This document shows positions 45,160-56,552 of a stretch of 64,000 bases of DNA, one piece after another; position 1 is the first letter of the stretch; each line of letters starts with the position of its first letter. Both the position numbers and the translations under genes were made by a program. A model generated the notes under the pieces. The model did no database searches. It was not told where the DNA came from and was given only the letters and a program-made list of their open reading frames with translations. Location of the stretch: positions 124,001 through 188,000 of the forward strand of contig NW_004457735.1 in assembly GCF_000203815.1 (NCBI RefSeq). Reading direction: 5' to 3'. This DNA is from Cavenderia fasciculata (taxonomy: Eukaryota; Evosea; Eumycetozoa; Acytosteliales; Cavenderiaceae).

Positions 45160-47744
45160 ATGATATCAAACGCACGTAAACTTTATATGCAACAATTAGC
45201 ACAAGAAAAGAAATCATCAGAAGGTGCCAATCCAACAACAGCTACCACCACATCGACCACTCCACCACAATTTATTTCATCCACTCCAACCGCTCTCACC
45301 CCAACCAACTCTAACCATGCTCTCGTAGCCAACGGTGCCTCTGCTCCCACCTCCAACATTGTCGACGATGTCGATCAATTGCAACAACAAAAGCTCAAAG
45401 ACGAAGAGGAGAAAAAGAAAAAGGAGGATTTGATCAACAAGCGTCAAGAAGATGAACGTCAACAAAAGCTCCGTGAAGCTCAAGACAAGAAACGTGAAGA
45501 CGAAGAAAGAAAAAAGGTATACGCCAATGAAGAACTCAACGAAGAGATTGAAATCCAAAGTTTGGAACAAATGGGTAAAAACACTGGTATCTCCCAAGAC
45601 ATGTTTACCTTTTTCCCAGCAGAAGTTTATGGTGCCTATGATAAATTACAAAGTTTTTCAAGAGAGTAAGAAATGGAAATAGAAAAAGAAAAAGAAATAT
45701 TAATCCTGGAAAATATTTATTAATTAATTTTAATTTCTATTTTAGTTTAAATACATCAATTTCACAACCAGAGATTGTATTTGTTGGACCAAGATCATCG
45801 GGAAAATCATCATTGATTGAATCGTTTATTGGTAGACCATTGAATATTGTTGCTGGACAATCGGGGGGAGCATGCAGCAAGAGAGCCGTGCACCTCCAAT
45901 TCATGAACAACCCAGAGGTTGAAGGCACCAAGATCACGATCAAGCGTGACTCGTTTATCAAAGAGTTTGACCACGACATTGTAGTGCCACTCGAACAACT
46001 CAACGACAACCTTGCCCGTCGCTCCAACCAATTCCACGAGGAGCCAATCTACATTATCTTTGAGAGCAAGAGTACTCTCAACTTGACGCTCATCGATACA
46101 CCGGGTCTCCTCTTTGACGGCCAACCCGAGCAATCCAAGATCGAAGCCATCGTCCAACAGGCCGTTCGTCCATCACACCGTCTCATCGTCGCTGTCGAGG
46201 CCTCTGGTGAGTGGGCCGAGATGACCATGTTGCCATTTGTTAAAAAGGTCGATCCCGAACTATCGCGTTCCACCTTTGTCTTTACCAAGTTTTTCAACAT
46301 GATTCAAGACTTTAACTCGACACGTGGCGTCAACCGTTTCTTGGCCGGCACCATCAACGAGATCAAGACCTTCTTTGTCACCCTCCCCAACCACAAGATC
46401 CGTGCCCGTTACTCTGAGCCAGCCGCCTTCCAAGAGAAATTGACCCAAGCTTTTAGACGTGACATGCACTCACTCGAACAATTCCAATACGACAAGAGAT
46501 ACGAACGTACCATTGGTGTCCACCCATTCCGTCGTTACATGCTCAACATTGTCTGGAAGAGCTATCAAGATGCCATCCCACGCATCCTCAAGCATCTCCG
46601 TTCACGTTGTCAAAACGCTCAGTTGACACTCAACGAGCTGCAAAAGCAGTCGCTCTCACTCGACTCGACCAAGTTGCGTGCTGTCGCCTCCAACTACACT
46701 GTCACCTTTCTCCAAATCGTCGAGAAGCTCCTCTCGGGTACATCCGAGGGCAACCCATCGGTCAACGGCCAGACCTTGGAAGAGGAAAAGTCTCAACAAG
46801 GAGACGGCGGCGACTGGGTCGACCTCTACAACCGTCCCATCAAGTTTGACCCCGAAGAGTGGGGCATCTCGTACTGGAACAGCAAGCTGTATGGTGGTCA
46901 GCAATTTGAGCGTTTGATGGGCGAGTTCAAGGCCGTCTGCGACAATACCAAGATCACCGAGGTTACACTCGACGACGTTGCCACTGCCTCTGGCATCAAC
47001 AAGCTCAACAATATTCCCAACTATGCCTGGGCTGCCTGCGACCTTGCCCAACAAAAGTCCCAAGACGCCTTGGTTCCATTGATTGAGCAGCTCTGTGAGC
47101 GTGCCATCTACATTATGAAGCGTTTGGCTGAAGTCACCGACAAGGTCGTTGACACGCGTAGAAAGAACCGTGGTGGTGCCAACCTCTCGGTCATTAGCCG
47201 TCAATCATCGTCGTCCAACTCGACGTTTGACCTCGAGAACATCGACCAATACCCATACTTTACTCACCACGTCCGTGACATCTTTTTCAAGTTTATTGAG
47301 CAGACTGCCAAGGTGTGCAAAGAAAAGTGTATGGATGAATTCTACTCGACCCGTACCATCTACTGGGAACTCACAGAGCATCCAGACCAAAACCTGCCAT
47401 TCCTCAAGGCCGACCACCAAGACACCAAGTCGACCGTCGAGCACTTGACCACCCAGTTGTTTGACACGATCCGTAAACGTATCACCAAAAATGTACTCCT
47501 CAAATTCTACAACTTCTTCCTCGTGCCAATGCAAACCGATTTGTGGACTGAAATCCAAGGAAAGATTACCTGTCTCTCTTCAGAATCACTCGAACAAATA
47601 TTTGAAGTCAATGCCACCAAGGAATTGCTCAAGGACGATGAAAAGAAACATCAAGGCATACTTGATAAATACTCTCAAAATGATGAGGCCTTTTTACGTG
47701 CTGCCTCGGCATTTTCACATCCTCTTTCAACTCCTTCACAATAA
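45160..47744 (+). CDS. Dynamin-like GTPase (DlpA/B/C type)
   Basis: Exons 45160..45665 and 45746..47744 (intron GTAAGA...TTTTAG) give 834 residues. Residues 1-165 form a Thr/Ala-rich leader and a Lys/Glu coiled coil. The dynamin-type GTPase domain follows: P-loop GPRSSGKS (about 183-190), switch SGGACSKRAVHLQF, DTPGLLFDGQPE (G3), and FVFTKFF as G4. The stalk region continues through TKLRAVASNYTVTFLQIVEK and RKRITKNVLLKFYNFFLVPM. There is no PH or Pro-rich domain. D. discoideum DlpA-C, relatives of plant chloroplast-division ARC5, act in cytokinesis. Codons across 45.9-47.5 kb are strikingly C/G-ending compared with neighbours, which suggests high expression. Confidence 0.85.
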
Positions 47745-47866
47745 TAATAATATAATATAATCTAATTAATAATTTATAAATTCTCAATAATAAAATAAAA
47801 TAATATTTATTTGTAAAAAAAAAAAAATCACAATCAAAAAGCTAATCAGATAATAAAAAATGGAAC

Positions 47867-47940
47867 AGATGCAGAGGGGTAGAATGTCAGGTATAAATGG
47901 CCTGATTTATAGTTTTGGATTTGTTGAACTGCATCTTGAG
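47867..47940 (-). ncRNA. Candidate small structured RNA with DUSE-like upstream box
   Basis: A perfect 8-bp stem (AGATGCAG 47867..47874 with CTGCATCT 47929..47936) encloses a second hairpin (TCAGG 47887..47891 with CCTGA 47901..47905). Reading the minus strand, CCCATAA (about 47998-48004) sits about 60 nt before the stem, the position and sequence of the Dictyostelium upstream sequence element of small RNA genes. A T6 run follows the stem at about 47855-47860, suitable as a Pol III stop. No snoRNA boxes or known RNA family recognised. The region lies in a 417-bp spacer with no protein gene. Confidence 0.3.
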
Positions 47941-48161
47941 AGTACTCTACTTTTATCCATAGTAGAAAAGAGAATAGGTAAATTATGTATATAGGTTTTA
48001 TGGGAAGTATTTTAGAAAACAAGGTTCCAATAAAAAGAAAACAGTTTTCTTTTTTTTGTTAGCTGCTTTTTCTTTTTTGATAATTAATCTAGAATATTAT
48101 TACTATAATAAAATATTTGTGTAATTTATATATTTATATTTTTCTTTTTTTATTTAATGAT

Positions 48162-50367
48162 TTAATCTATTGAATAGAAAAACATTGGTCTGTTGAATTT
48201 TGTTATTGATAATTGTTTGATTGCTCTAGAGACTGAAGATTCCTTGCTACCAACTATAATTTCACATTGAGCAGCGATTTGCATTTCAGTAAAGAATATA
48301 ATAGCTTGTTCAGATAGTTGAGCATCTGTCATTGTTCCAGATGTCAAGTTTTCTAAATTACTTTTATCTCTGTTGTGGTCGAGTGCCGATAAAGAGTCAA
48401 ATAGCTTCTCTCCCATTTTCTGTTTGTTTCCAGTGATTCGTTTGGTGACTCTGTCGATAATCGGAGCTATCTGTTTGAGAAATTCGATTCGATTGGTCAT
48501 TACAAAGAGTACGGGAATATCTTTAAACTCATCCATTGATTTTACAACTTGTAATGCTTCCAATGTATCGTCAATAATCTTTGGCAATGAAACAAATTCA
48601 ATGGTTTGTCCTGCAAGACCCTCATTGTCTGTACTCGAGTCTTGTTGATTAAGATTTTTAAACTTTACTTGTTTCTCTTTGATAAAAGAATTGGTTTTGT
48701 TGTCGATTGGAGAAAAGGTGGCATAGTGCAACGATACACATTGTGGTGGGTTCATGTATGCCTTTTTGCCTTGATAAAATTTGTATTGCAAAAGTGTCGA
48801 TGCCAATCTTGCTTTTTCATTGAATCTAAAGAGCCAATTAAACACTGCTGCTTCATATTCAAAATAACTATTAAATCCAAATTGCATTGGATAATTTTCT
48901 GTCTTTTCATCATCAGGATTAAACATTAAATATTTCTTTCCCAAATCTTGATCTTCAATTCTATACACTTGAGAATTACTATTATTTATTGGATGATATG
49001 TATTTTCATCACATCTAAATAAATAAATTAAATAAAATAAATATTATTAATATTATTCGTTTGTTTTTCTTTTTGTTTTTTACATACAAAGTAGTTGGTA
49101 AAAAAGTATTTGACCATTGACCAAAAATAAAATGTTTACTATCAAGTAGTAGAGCTCGATTGAGAAGGATTGATTGGGTGACGGCAGATGTTAGGTAATT
49201 GACAATCGATCCAAACGATGCAGAGGCATCAAGAGTGTGGACTAGATATTTTCCTTGCTCGCATGTTGGAGGATGATTGGTTGGTGATGAGGCATGAGAA
49301 TACATCCAATTTAATTCAGAATAACCCCAATTGATTCGATCCAATTGTTGGTACAATGCAAAGGTTGGTGATGACAATGGTACCTTTATGAGCTTTGCAA
49401 TGAATGCATAGTCTGGTACACGATCCTTTTCAACTGGAACATAAAAGTTGTTCTTGTCAAGATCCCATGCCTTGTTTTCACGTAGAAACTGGTCCAATAT
49501 CTTGTTGGGTTTGTCAAAGTTGGTGTTGTGTCCAACAATGATAATACTCTTTCTAATCTTGGGTGACATGGCAGCCAAGAATGATGTGAGAATATAGTCT
49601 GAACTATTCCCAACATATTCAAAGAGACCGTGATCAATCATTGGCAAAGAATCTCTTACTTTGGCAAGTTCTTGATAGTTGGCCAAATTAAATTCCCTTT
49701 TTGTTCTTTTTTCTAATTCCTCTTTATCTTTTTCGTGAATATCATCTTGATGTTGTGATATGGATGTCATAGTGGGTACTTGAATGTTTATGCGTAGTGG
49801 AATGGTTTTAAAGATTGGTTTTGGTTGGATAATGATACGACCAATATCCTCAACAATGTAAAACGGAATGTTTTCAAATGGTGACTTGAAGTTGTAGATG
49901 ATTGGATACTCTTGACCATTCATAATCCTACGTTGGTCTTCGACATTGTAGTCATCTCTAATGAGATACTCGAGATGAGAAGAGTGTCCCAACACGTGAC
50001 GATAGTTGGTCATGGTCTCTACAATCTCACTACGTGGCTTTGTCTTTAATCCCTCTTGTAGTCTTGACTCGCTGTGTAGCTGGTTGAACTTTGAGAGGTT
50101 TGAGAATATAGATGCACGGTATCGAAGTGATTGTTTGCCATTCTCTCCATGTGGGTCTTCTTCCTCTTTACCTCCTTGTACCACTGAACGGAATACCTTG
50201 GAGTATCTTAGTTGGTTACGGTCATTGTTGATATGTGATTCCTTGTAGTTTGCAATCACCTGTGTCTCTATATAAAGTGTTGTCGTGAATAATATTGCTG
50301 CCAATACTATCAACACTGTATATATAGCTCTCACAACTGTTCTTTTTTTATATAATCTATCTATCAT
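48162..50367 (-). CDS. Type II membrane protein, fucosyltransferase-like
   Basis: Exons 49088..50367 and 48162..49014 (73-nt intron, GTATGT...TTTAG) give 710 residues. A short basic N-terminus is followed by one membrane anchor (AIYTVLIVLAAILFTTTLYI), so the rest is probably Golgi-lumenal. Weak GT23/O-fucosyltransferase resemblance: a motif-like GSIVNYLTSAVTQSILLNRALLL (N-terminal nucleotide-binding half), CVSLHYATFSP where these enzymes have a C-V-x-H-x-R strand, and AAQCEIIVGSKESSVSRAI resembling the C-terminal D-xxVGTxSS-xSR motif. The Arg after His is not present (HYA), so activity is uncertain. Confidence 0.5.
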
Positions 50368-50769
50368 CTTTTAAATATTTAAATATATATAAATTCTATC
50401 TTTTCTATCTATAGGCATATATATAAATATAGTAGTACTATTATTATGATTGTTGTTGTTGAGAATGATCATCCCCATCTCATTCATTGTTTGTATGTGG
50501 TACTCCATTTTTAAAAAGAATAATAACACACACAAACACACACCCCAAACACACTTGTATTAAGTATGTGTTGGATGTATGATTTGTCTGTATCGATTAT
50601 TTGTTCATCTTCTGAATAAATTCTATAAACTGATCTTTCAAGAAGATATTGTAGAGGTGTGAGACAAGATGATGAAGTGAAGAGAGGTTCGCTTGGTTTT
50701 ATTATTTTAATTTGTTTTTATTATTTTTATTTTTATAAACAAATAAGTTCAAGTGTCTGTCTTGTCATC
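50368..50769. other. Divergent promoter spacer
   Basis: Upstream DNA shared by the fucosyltransferase-like gene (-) and the beta-grasp-like gene (+). It has a CACA-rich patch near 50.53 kb and no gene. The frame that continues upstream of 50770 has no ATG. Confidence 0.3.
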
Positions 50770-51450
50770 ATGACCGTCAATAACAGTATTAGTGACAATA
50801 ATAATAATAGTAATAATAATAATAATAAATATGATAGTAGTTTAATAAATATAAATTGTTCAATACAATTAAAAGGATATGACCCATCATCTAAATATTT
50901 GAAATATCAATTTGCAGTGGGAGCAGAGGGATCGGAATTAAAGAGAACCATTCTAAAACAAATAGAGATACAACAACAAGGTCAACCATTGGTTTTAAAG
51001 AAAGATGAAACATTTATCATCTATCATAGAGAGGATAGACAAAAAGATGATAGATATAGATGGGTTGGTCCAGTCATCACAGACAATGAACCACTCGAGG
51101 ACAATGAACATTATGTGGCTACTGTGACTCAAAAGTCAATGAACCTTGGTATAGATGTTCATATCATATATTCTAGTCCTGACTTGGATCCAAAAGACAT
51201 TAGAAAGGTGGTCAAACGTGTCGATCTTCAACTAAGTGGTTACACAAAGTTTAGTGATATCTATCGTATCATTGAACCAATGACATTGGCAGAATACATC
51301 ACATCTGTAACAAAATATCGTTTCCTTTTCGCTGGTCGTATGTTGGACTGTGAAACAATGATTTATAATGAATCTGGTATTGGTTCAAATCAACGTATTC
51401 CATTATTTGTTTATGTTTCAATTGACCCTACAAGTAAAACAACCAAATAA
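50770..51450 (+). CDS. Small protein with possible ubiquitin-like C-terminus
   Basis: Single exon, 226 residues from the ATG at 50770; the frame extends upstream but without ATG. A short Asn-rich leader is followed by two similar-looking halves: residues about 35-130 (KYLKYQFAVGAEGSELKRTI...DNEHYVATV) and 150-222 (RVDLQLSGYTKFSDIYRII...YRFLFAGRMLDCETMI...RIPLFVYVS). The second half has the ubiquitin-like rhythm of strand, helix and an LFAGRMLD turn comparable to IFAGKQLE in ubiquitin. There is no C-terminal Gly-Gly, so conjugation is unlikely. Function unknown. Confidence 0.65.
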   Translation: MTVNNSISDNNNNSNNNNNKYDSSLININCSIQLKGYDPSSKYLKYQFAVGAEGSELKRTILKQIEIQQQGQPLVLKKDETFIIYHREDRQKDDRYRWVGPVITDNEPLEDNEHYVATVTQKSMNLGIDVHIIYSSPDLDPKDIRKVVKRVDLQLSGYTKFSDIYRIIEPMTLAEYITSVTKYRFLFAGRMLDCETMIYNESGIGSNQRIPLFVYVSIDPTSKTTK

Positions 51451-51610
51451 GACAGATAGACAGGTATTAATTAAAAAAAAAAAAAAAAAAAAAGATTATA
51501 TACATGTATAAATATTTTTATTATAACTTTAGTTAGTTTTAATTGTATTATTATTATTACTTTATAAATACTCGTGATCTATTATTATTATTATTATTAT
51601 TTATTAATTA

Positions 51611-53800
51611 TTAATTATCCATTCCTCCAGGTTCAATATTATTATTATTATTATTATTATTTTGTTCAATGTCATTATTTAGTTCAACCTCTTCCAACTC
51701 TTCAATATCAATGTCTGTACTTATAGCTTCCATTGGTGGACTACTCATAACTTGTAAATTATTATTATTATTACTTGGAACCATGGTTGCATTGGATAGG
51801 ATTGAAGGTGATGGAGGAGACTCTTTGGATGAACATGAACTGTTGTCATCATCTGATGCGTCGTTGGTTGCAGTGATGGTGGGTTGGGAGGTGGCTCGGC
51901 GGAAATTCATTTCTGATGGCTTGCGACTCATTTGTCCACGGGTATTACTAGATGAATTCCAAGAGGATGTGGCCAATGAAATGATATCTCTGAGATTAAA
52001 GAAACGATTGCAACATAGAGGTGAATTTAACCAAATGGTGGCGGTACGTTTGGTGATACCATAGATTAAAAATATTTGGATTGGTTGGAGAACTCTGATG
52101 GTGTTGGCAGCTGCATGTGGACCAAATGGGATGATACCAGATGGCGAACAGTGGTCTTCTCCATGGGCATAGACACATGTAACATATTCTTGCATCTTTT
52201 CAGATATGGTTTCATTACGCGATGTCGAATAGAAATTAAAGATAATTTCATAAAAGAATTCGACCATGAAAACCATCAACAAAATGAATGGTTTTAGATT
52301 AAAACGAATAAGACGGATTGACTTTGTTCTTCCATCGTCTGTACGAATAACCACTTTATAAACTTCTCTAAATATTAATCCAACAAATATCAATCCTGAA
52401 AATAATACAACACAATAGGGTACCCAAAAAGCACCTATTTGCCAGTCCTGGTCTCTTAGGAAACATTGTAGACTACCTCCTGAATATCCATATTGATTAT
52501 CTGATAATGGAACCAACGCCAATGTCAATGCTACTACAAATACAATTGGTGTATAAAATTTTTCATAAGATTCTGTTGTATTTACTAAAATTGAACAAGA
52601 AAGTAAGTATTAATATTAATTATTTTTTTGTTTGGTTTGGTTTACATACAATTTCTTAAAACCATCCATAAATCAAAAGCAGCGGTACCCCACCATAAAA
52701 TAATACCAAGACCACCAAATGTGAATAGGAAGCCTGTTGCAGGACATGCAGCATCCAAATGTTGACGTCTAAATCGAATACCACCATCACAGAGGAATTC
52801 AAATCCTTGGCTCAATAGAGCTAGATCTGTAAATGTCATCAACAATCCAAATATACACATGTATAGAATACAACGAGTATGACGGTCTTGGTGACGATCC
52901 AATATACCAAATGTAATAATCATAAACGAGCAACATATAAATCCAAATACACCAAAAGCGTTGGATATTTTAAAGATGGTGTTGAATTGGCTCTTGTCAA
53001 ACACTGGATATGGACATGGGAATACACATGCTGTTCCAGTAAGATATTTGAATCCATCTTCTTCATTGGTAGTCGATCTATTTTTATAGGTAAATGGAGC
53101 AGCACATGTAAAATCGTATGGAGCACATAAAGGACATCCAACAATGATAGAATCGGTTACTGCACATTGAATCGAGTAAATGTCTGGTCCACGGAATTTT
53201 GATAGATTAAATGAATTACTCGATACTGGAAACATGTCAACAAGGAATTTGGGAACGACATCTTCACATGTAATATTACTTTTGGCAGTCATTCTAGGAC
53301 AATCATTAAAAAATTGTATACAATCACTTCGACATGAGCTTTGAAAGAGTGCAATCTTTGTAATATTTCGACCTCCAAGTGGGATTGGATATGGTAGATC
53401 GACAGTTTGACAAGGTTGAAACAACATATTACAAACAACCTTTAAACTATGATCATTTGCACAACTGTCGCCCATAATTGTCATACTTGATAATACTTTT
53501 AACGCATTTTCTTCAAATTCTTCTTGTGTTTTGTTATATGGTATCCAAATTGAATCTAAAAAAATAGAGGTAGATGGAAAGAGTTGGTTAGGCAATGGAA
53601 CTCATTTGTTGATTTTTGCTTAGATTAAAATATTACATACTTGGATCTTTTAAATATTTTTTACATATTGTTCCAGTATATGATTGACATGTTGCAAATG
53701 GATCAACAATTGGGTATGTAGTATTAGTAGAGGATGATGATTGGCCTTGTACCAATTTCAATGTAATAAATAAAATAAATAATAAATAATAGAGTTTCAT
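51611..53800 (-). CDS. Frizzled/Smoothened-like receptor
   Basis: Exons 53641..53800, 52650..53555 and 51611..52584 give 679 residues. Signal peptide (MKLYYLLFILFITLKLVQGQ), then a Frizzled-type Cys-rich domain starting at CQSYTGTICKKYL and including CNMLFQPCQTVDLPYP, CRSDCIQFFNDCP and TCEDVVPKF. Seven membrane segments follow (from FKISNAFGVFGFICCSFMII to NTIRVLQPIQIFLIYGI), then a Ser/Asn-rich and acidic cytosolic tail of about 130 residues. This is the layout of the dictyostelid Fsl family, expanded relative to metazoan Frizzled. The KTxxxW motif of animal Frizzleds is not evident. The ligand is unknown. Confidence 0.88.
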
Positions 53801-55688
53801 TTTGTTTTTGAAAAATTAAAATTGGATTTAATTTAATGTGGAGTGTGTGTCTAAGTCTGATTAGTGAGTGAGATGAATAGCTATGAAAATGATGAGGATG
53901 ACAGGATAAAAATATTAGTGGTGATCAACATTAAACTAAAAATAAACTTTGGAACTTTGGAAATTTAGAATAGATTGAAAACACAAGTTGTTGATCGATT
54001 GTTTGAAAGGTTTGACAATTGTAATTATAATAATTATTGATAATAATAATTGATAATTTGGATTGTTGTGTTTTAGCAGTTAAAATAAGAAAATGTAAAG
54101 GAAAGGGTTGTGGTGAAGAGAAGGGAAGGGGGTAAAGGATTGTTGTTTTAAGGAAATCGGTTCCCTATATAATACAAATTAAAAAAAAAAAAAGTAATAA
54201 AGTGTTTTTTATTAATATTATTTAAATTAAACCATAGGTGATTGATTGATCCCTACCCCATCACAAGTGGCTAGGGTAGGGTAGGGTAGGGTGGGTGATA
54301 CGGGCTGTACGGAGAAAGAAAGAAAAAGCAAAGTGTGATTTGAGTTGAGAGTGGGAGAACTTTGGTTTCATTTCACTTCAAAGGTTTCGGTTTGTTTTTT
54401 GCCCACATGTTTCCTAATTCCTTGCTTTTGACTCACCCCCCACCCACCATTTATTTAAAAATGACATTGTGTTTGTGTGGGCGTATAATGATCACAGAAG
54501 TTGTTGTGTGTTGTGGTTGCATGACAATGGTGAAGAATGATGAGCGCTCGTTTGTCACTCTCAGATGTGAACAACAACAAAAACCATCATCTGATCAAAA
54601 CAGACTGTGTACGCTATGCTAACTACCCTCTTGCTCGTACCTATTGACAATGAAAATGGAAAGTATGCTGCAAATCCTGTTTCAATCAACCGTAGATCTA
54701 CATTTTCAAATAGCAGGGGAAATTATTTTTAGAGCTTTGGTTATCTTGACTTTGTACTTTAGCCCTCACGGGAATTCCCTAACCCTCAATCAATTAAATT
54801 TATTGTAAATTTGATTTCATGATTAACCCGTCTATCTATCCTCCTTCTCTCTTATTGTAATCGATTTGATTTAGCTTGACGGTAAGATTGAGGGTGATTA
54901 GGACAAAGAAAGAATCGAAAGATGTTGTTCACCCCATCCTATACCTTTAGCTATAAATAAATTATTAAATATAAATGAGTGGTGGTGGGTGAGTTGATAA
55001 CCTATCCTCAAAAGAGGATCACTCTTTTATTTCCAAATTTGGTTCTTCTCTTTTAGATTCTTGATTATCTATAAATACATACTTGTAAATAAAACTATTA
55101 TACTATAGTATATAATATAGCCTATTTGATTCTACTCCAATAGATGAGTTAAACAATGATGGGATAGGAGGTAGGGGTCGGTCACCTTGATATGGTATCA
55201 ATCAATGTCGTTCTATAAATTTACGTTGATAAGTTGATGTGTAAAGGGTACCCTTTGTTGAACCACTTCTTTATTCCGAGAACTTTGAATATCTCTATGG
55301 ATAAACTCTTCTCTTCTTGAATACCCATTCTTCTTTTACCTTGATGTTGTCTTGTGATTCAATTGATGCCAAGCAAGCTATGATGATTATCAGTTTGCAA
55401 TCAACAGAGATGCCCTATATATAAATATCGCATTCAATTTAAATCTTTTTTTTGTTTCTTTGTATCAATTTTAGAATAAAAGAGAAAGAAAATATTTGAT
55501 TGTAATTTTAAATATTAAATTTGGTTGTTCTTAAACTATTTTTTCTTAAAGGTGTCTATTTTTGATATTTTTGTTTCTGTAGAAATCACCATTAATTTAT
55601 TTAAACTAAACTATGCAAATTAATTAATTTATATATCCCTACCCTACAGTCACCATATAAATTAATTTGCTAATCGATCTAATTAAAT
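53801..55688. other. 1.9-kb gene-poor spacer with a G-quadruplex-type run
   Basis: No gene seen. Five GGG runs separated by one or two bases occur at 54274..54295 (GGGTA repeats), a strong G-quadruplex candidate on the plus strand. The rest is AT-rich with small inverted repeats. Short frames such as 54362..54622 lack support. Confidence 0.4.
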
Positions 55689-56226
55689 TTACCAGCTGTG
55701 ACACTAAAGTATTATGAAATAGATGGATTTGTCAATAACCAATCATTTCACTTAATGTATTCAATTTAACTTACCTTGCCACCTTGCCAGTGACAATGAT
55801 GCCATTGGAGCCAACAGGCAGCTGGATCCTTAAAATATGGACACCCCCAATCAGCACCAACTTGGTCTTGTTCCTTTGGCTCTGTAATCTCACGAGTTAA
55901 TTCTTCTGGAATGTCTCCTTCTGGCATTGTTTCTTCTGATTTCTGTTCAGCATCTCTAATTGCATGACATTTGCCCGAATACCATGTGCTATTAAAAGAT
56001 TTTAAAGAGAAGAGAGAGACAAGTATGAGTAACAAACATTTCAATTTCATTTGGATGATTTAAATTACCATAATTGAGAAAAGTAACATAACCATTGGTT
56101 TTTGATCAATGGGCATTCAGAAGCAGTGAGATGTTGCTCGGAGAAACGAGTGAGGATGTCATCAGCCATGATAGCATGGACAGAGAGTAAGAGGACGATA
56201 GTGAGTAATAATACAGATTTTGACAT
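55689..56226 (-). CDS. Secreted Cys/Trp-rich small protein, three exons
   Basis: Exons 56069..56226, 55775..55988 and 55689..55703 give 128 residues. Introns begin GTAATT and GTAAGT and end AATAG and CTTTAG. Signal peptide MSKSVLLLTIVLLLSVHAIMA. The mature part has paired Cys/Trp motifs: ECPLIKNQWLCYFSQLC, TWYSGKCHA, GCPYFKDPAACWLQWHHC and HWQGGKCHSW. The last six residues come mostly from a 15-nt exon, and the WYSGKCH / WQGGKCH echo supports both splices. An alternative start inside intron 1 also reads in frame as a signal peptide (see findings). Family unknown; an extracellular or vacuolar role is likely. Confidence 0.65.
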
Positions 56227-56552
56227 TCTATAAAAATGACTTGATTAAATATATTTGATGATACAGTTGAATTGAATTTACAACATTGTGATGAACGTAT
56301 AAAAAGACAACGAGAGTAGAAGTCATTGCCAACGGCGTTTGCAGTGAAAAAAAAATCAAAATAATCTCGGGACCCGAGTCCGAATTGAAAATCAATTTTT
56401 CGTGGCCCTGGGTAACATTGAAATCTCTTCGGTGTAATCAGAGATATTTTTGATGGTATCGAACCAAACCAAATCATTTGAACCAACTTTAATCTTCTAC
56501 CAGTGTTTTGTGCCTATACAAATATTGTGTCTACTTGATTTATTATGATTAT
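56227..56552. other. Spacer with small inverted repeats
   Basis: Holds CTCGGG-A-CCCGAG (56366..56378) and an ATCTCT/AGAGAT pair about 60-80 bp downstream. This is GC-richer than its surroundings and lies upstream of the secreted-protein gene. No gene seen. Confidence 0.3.
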
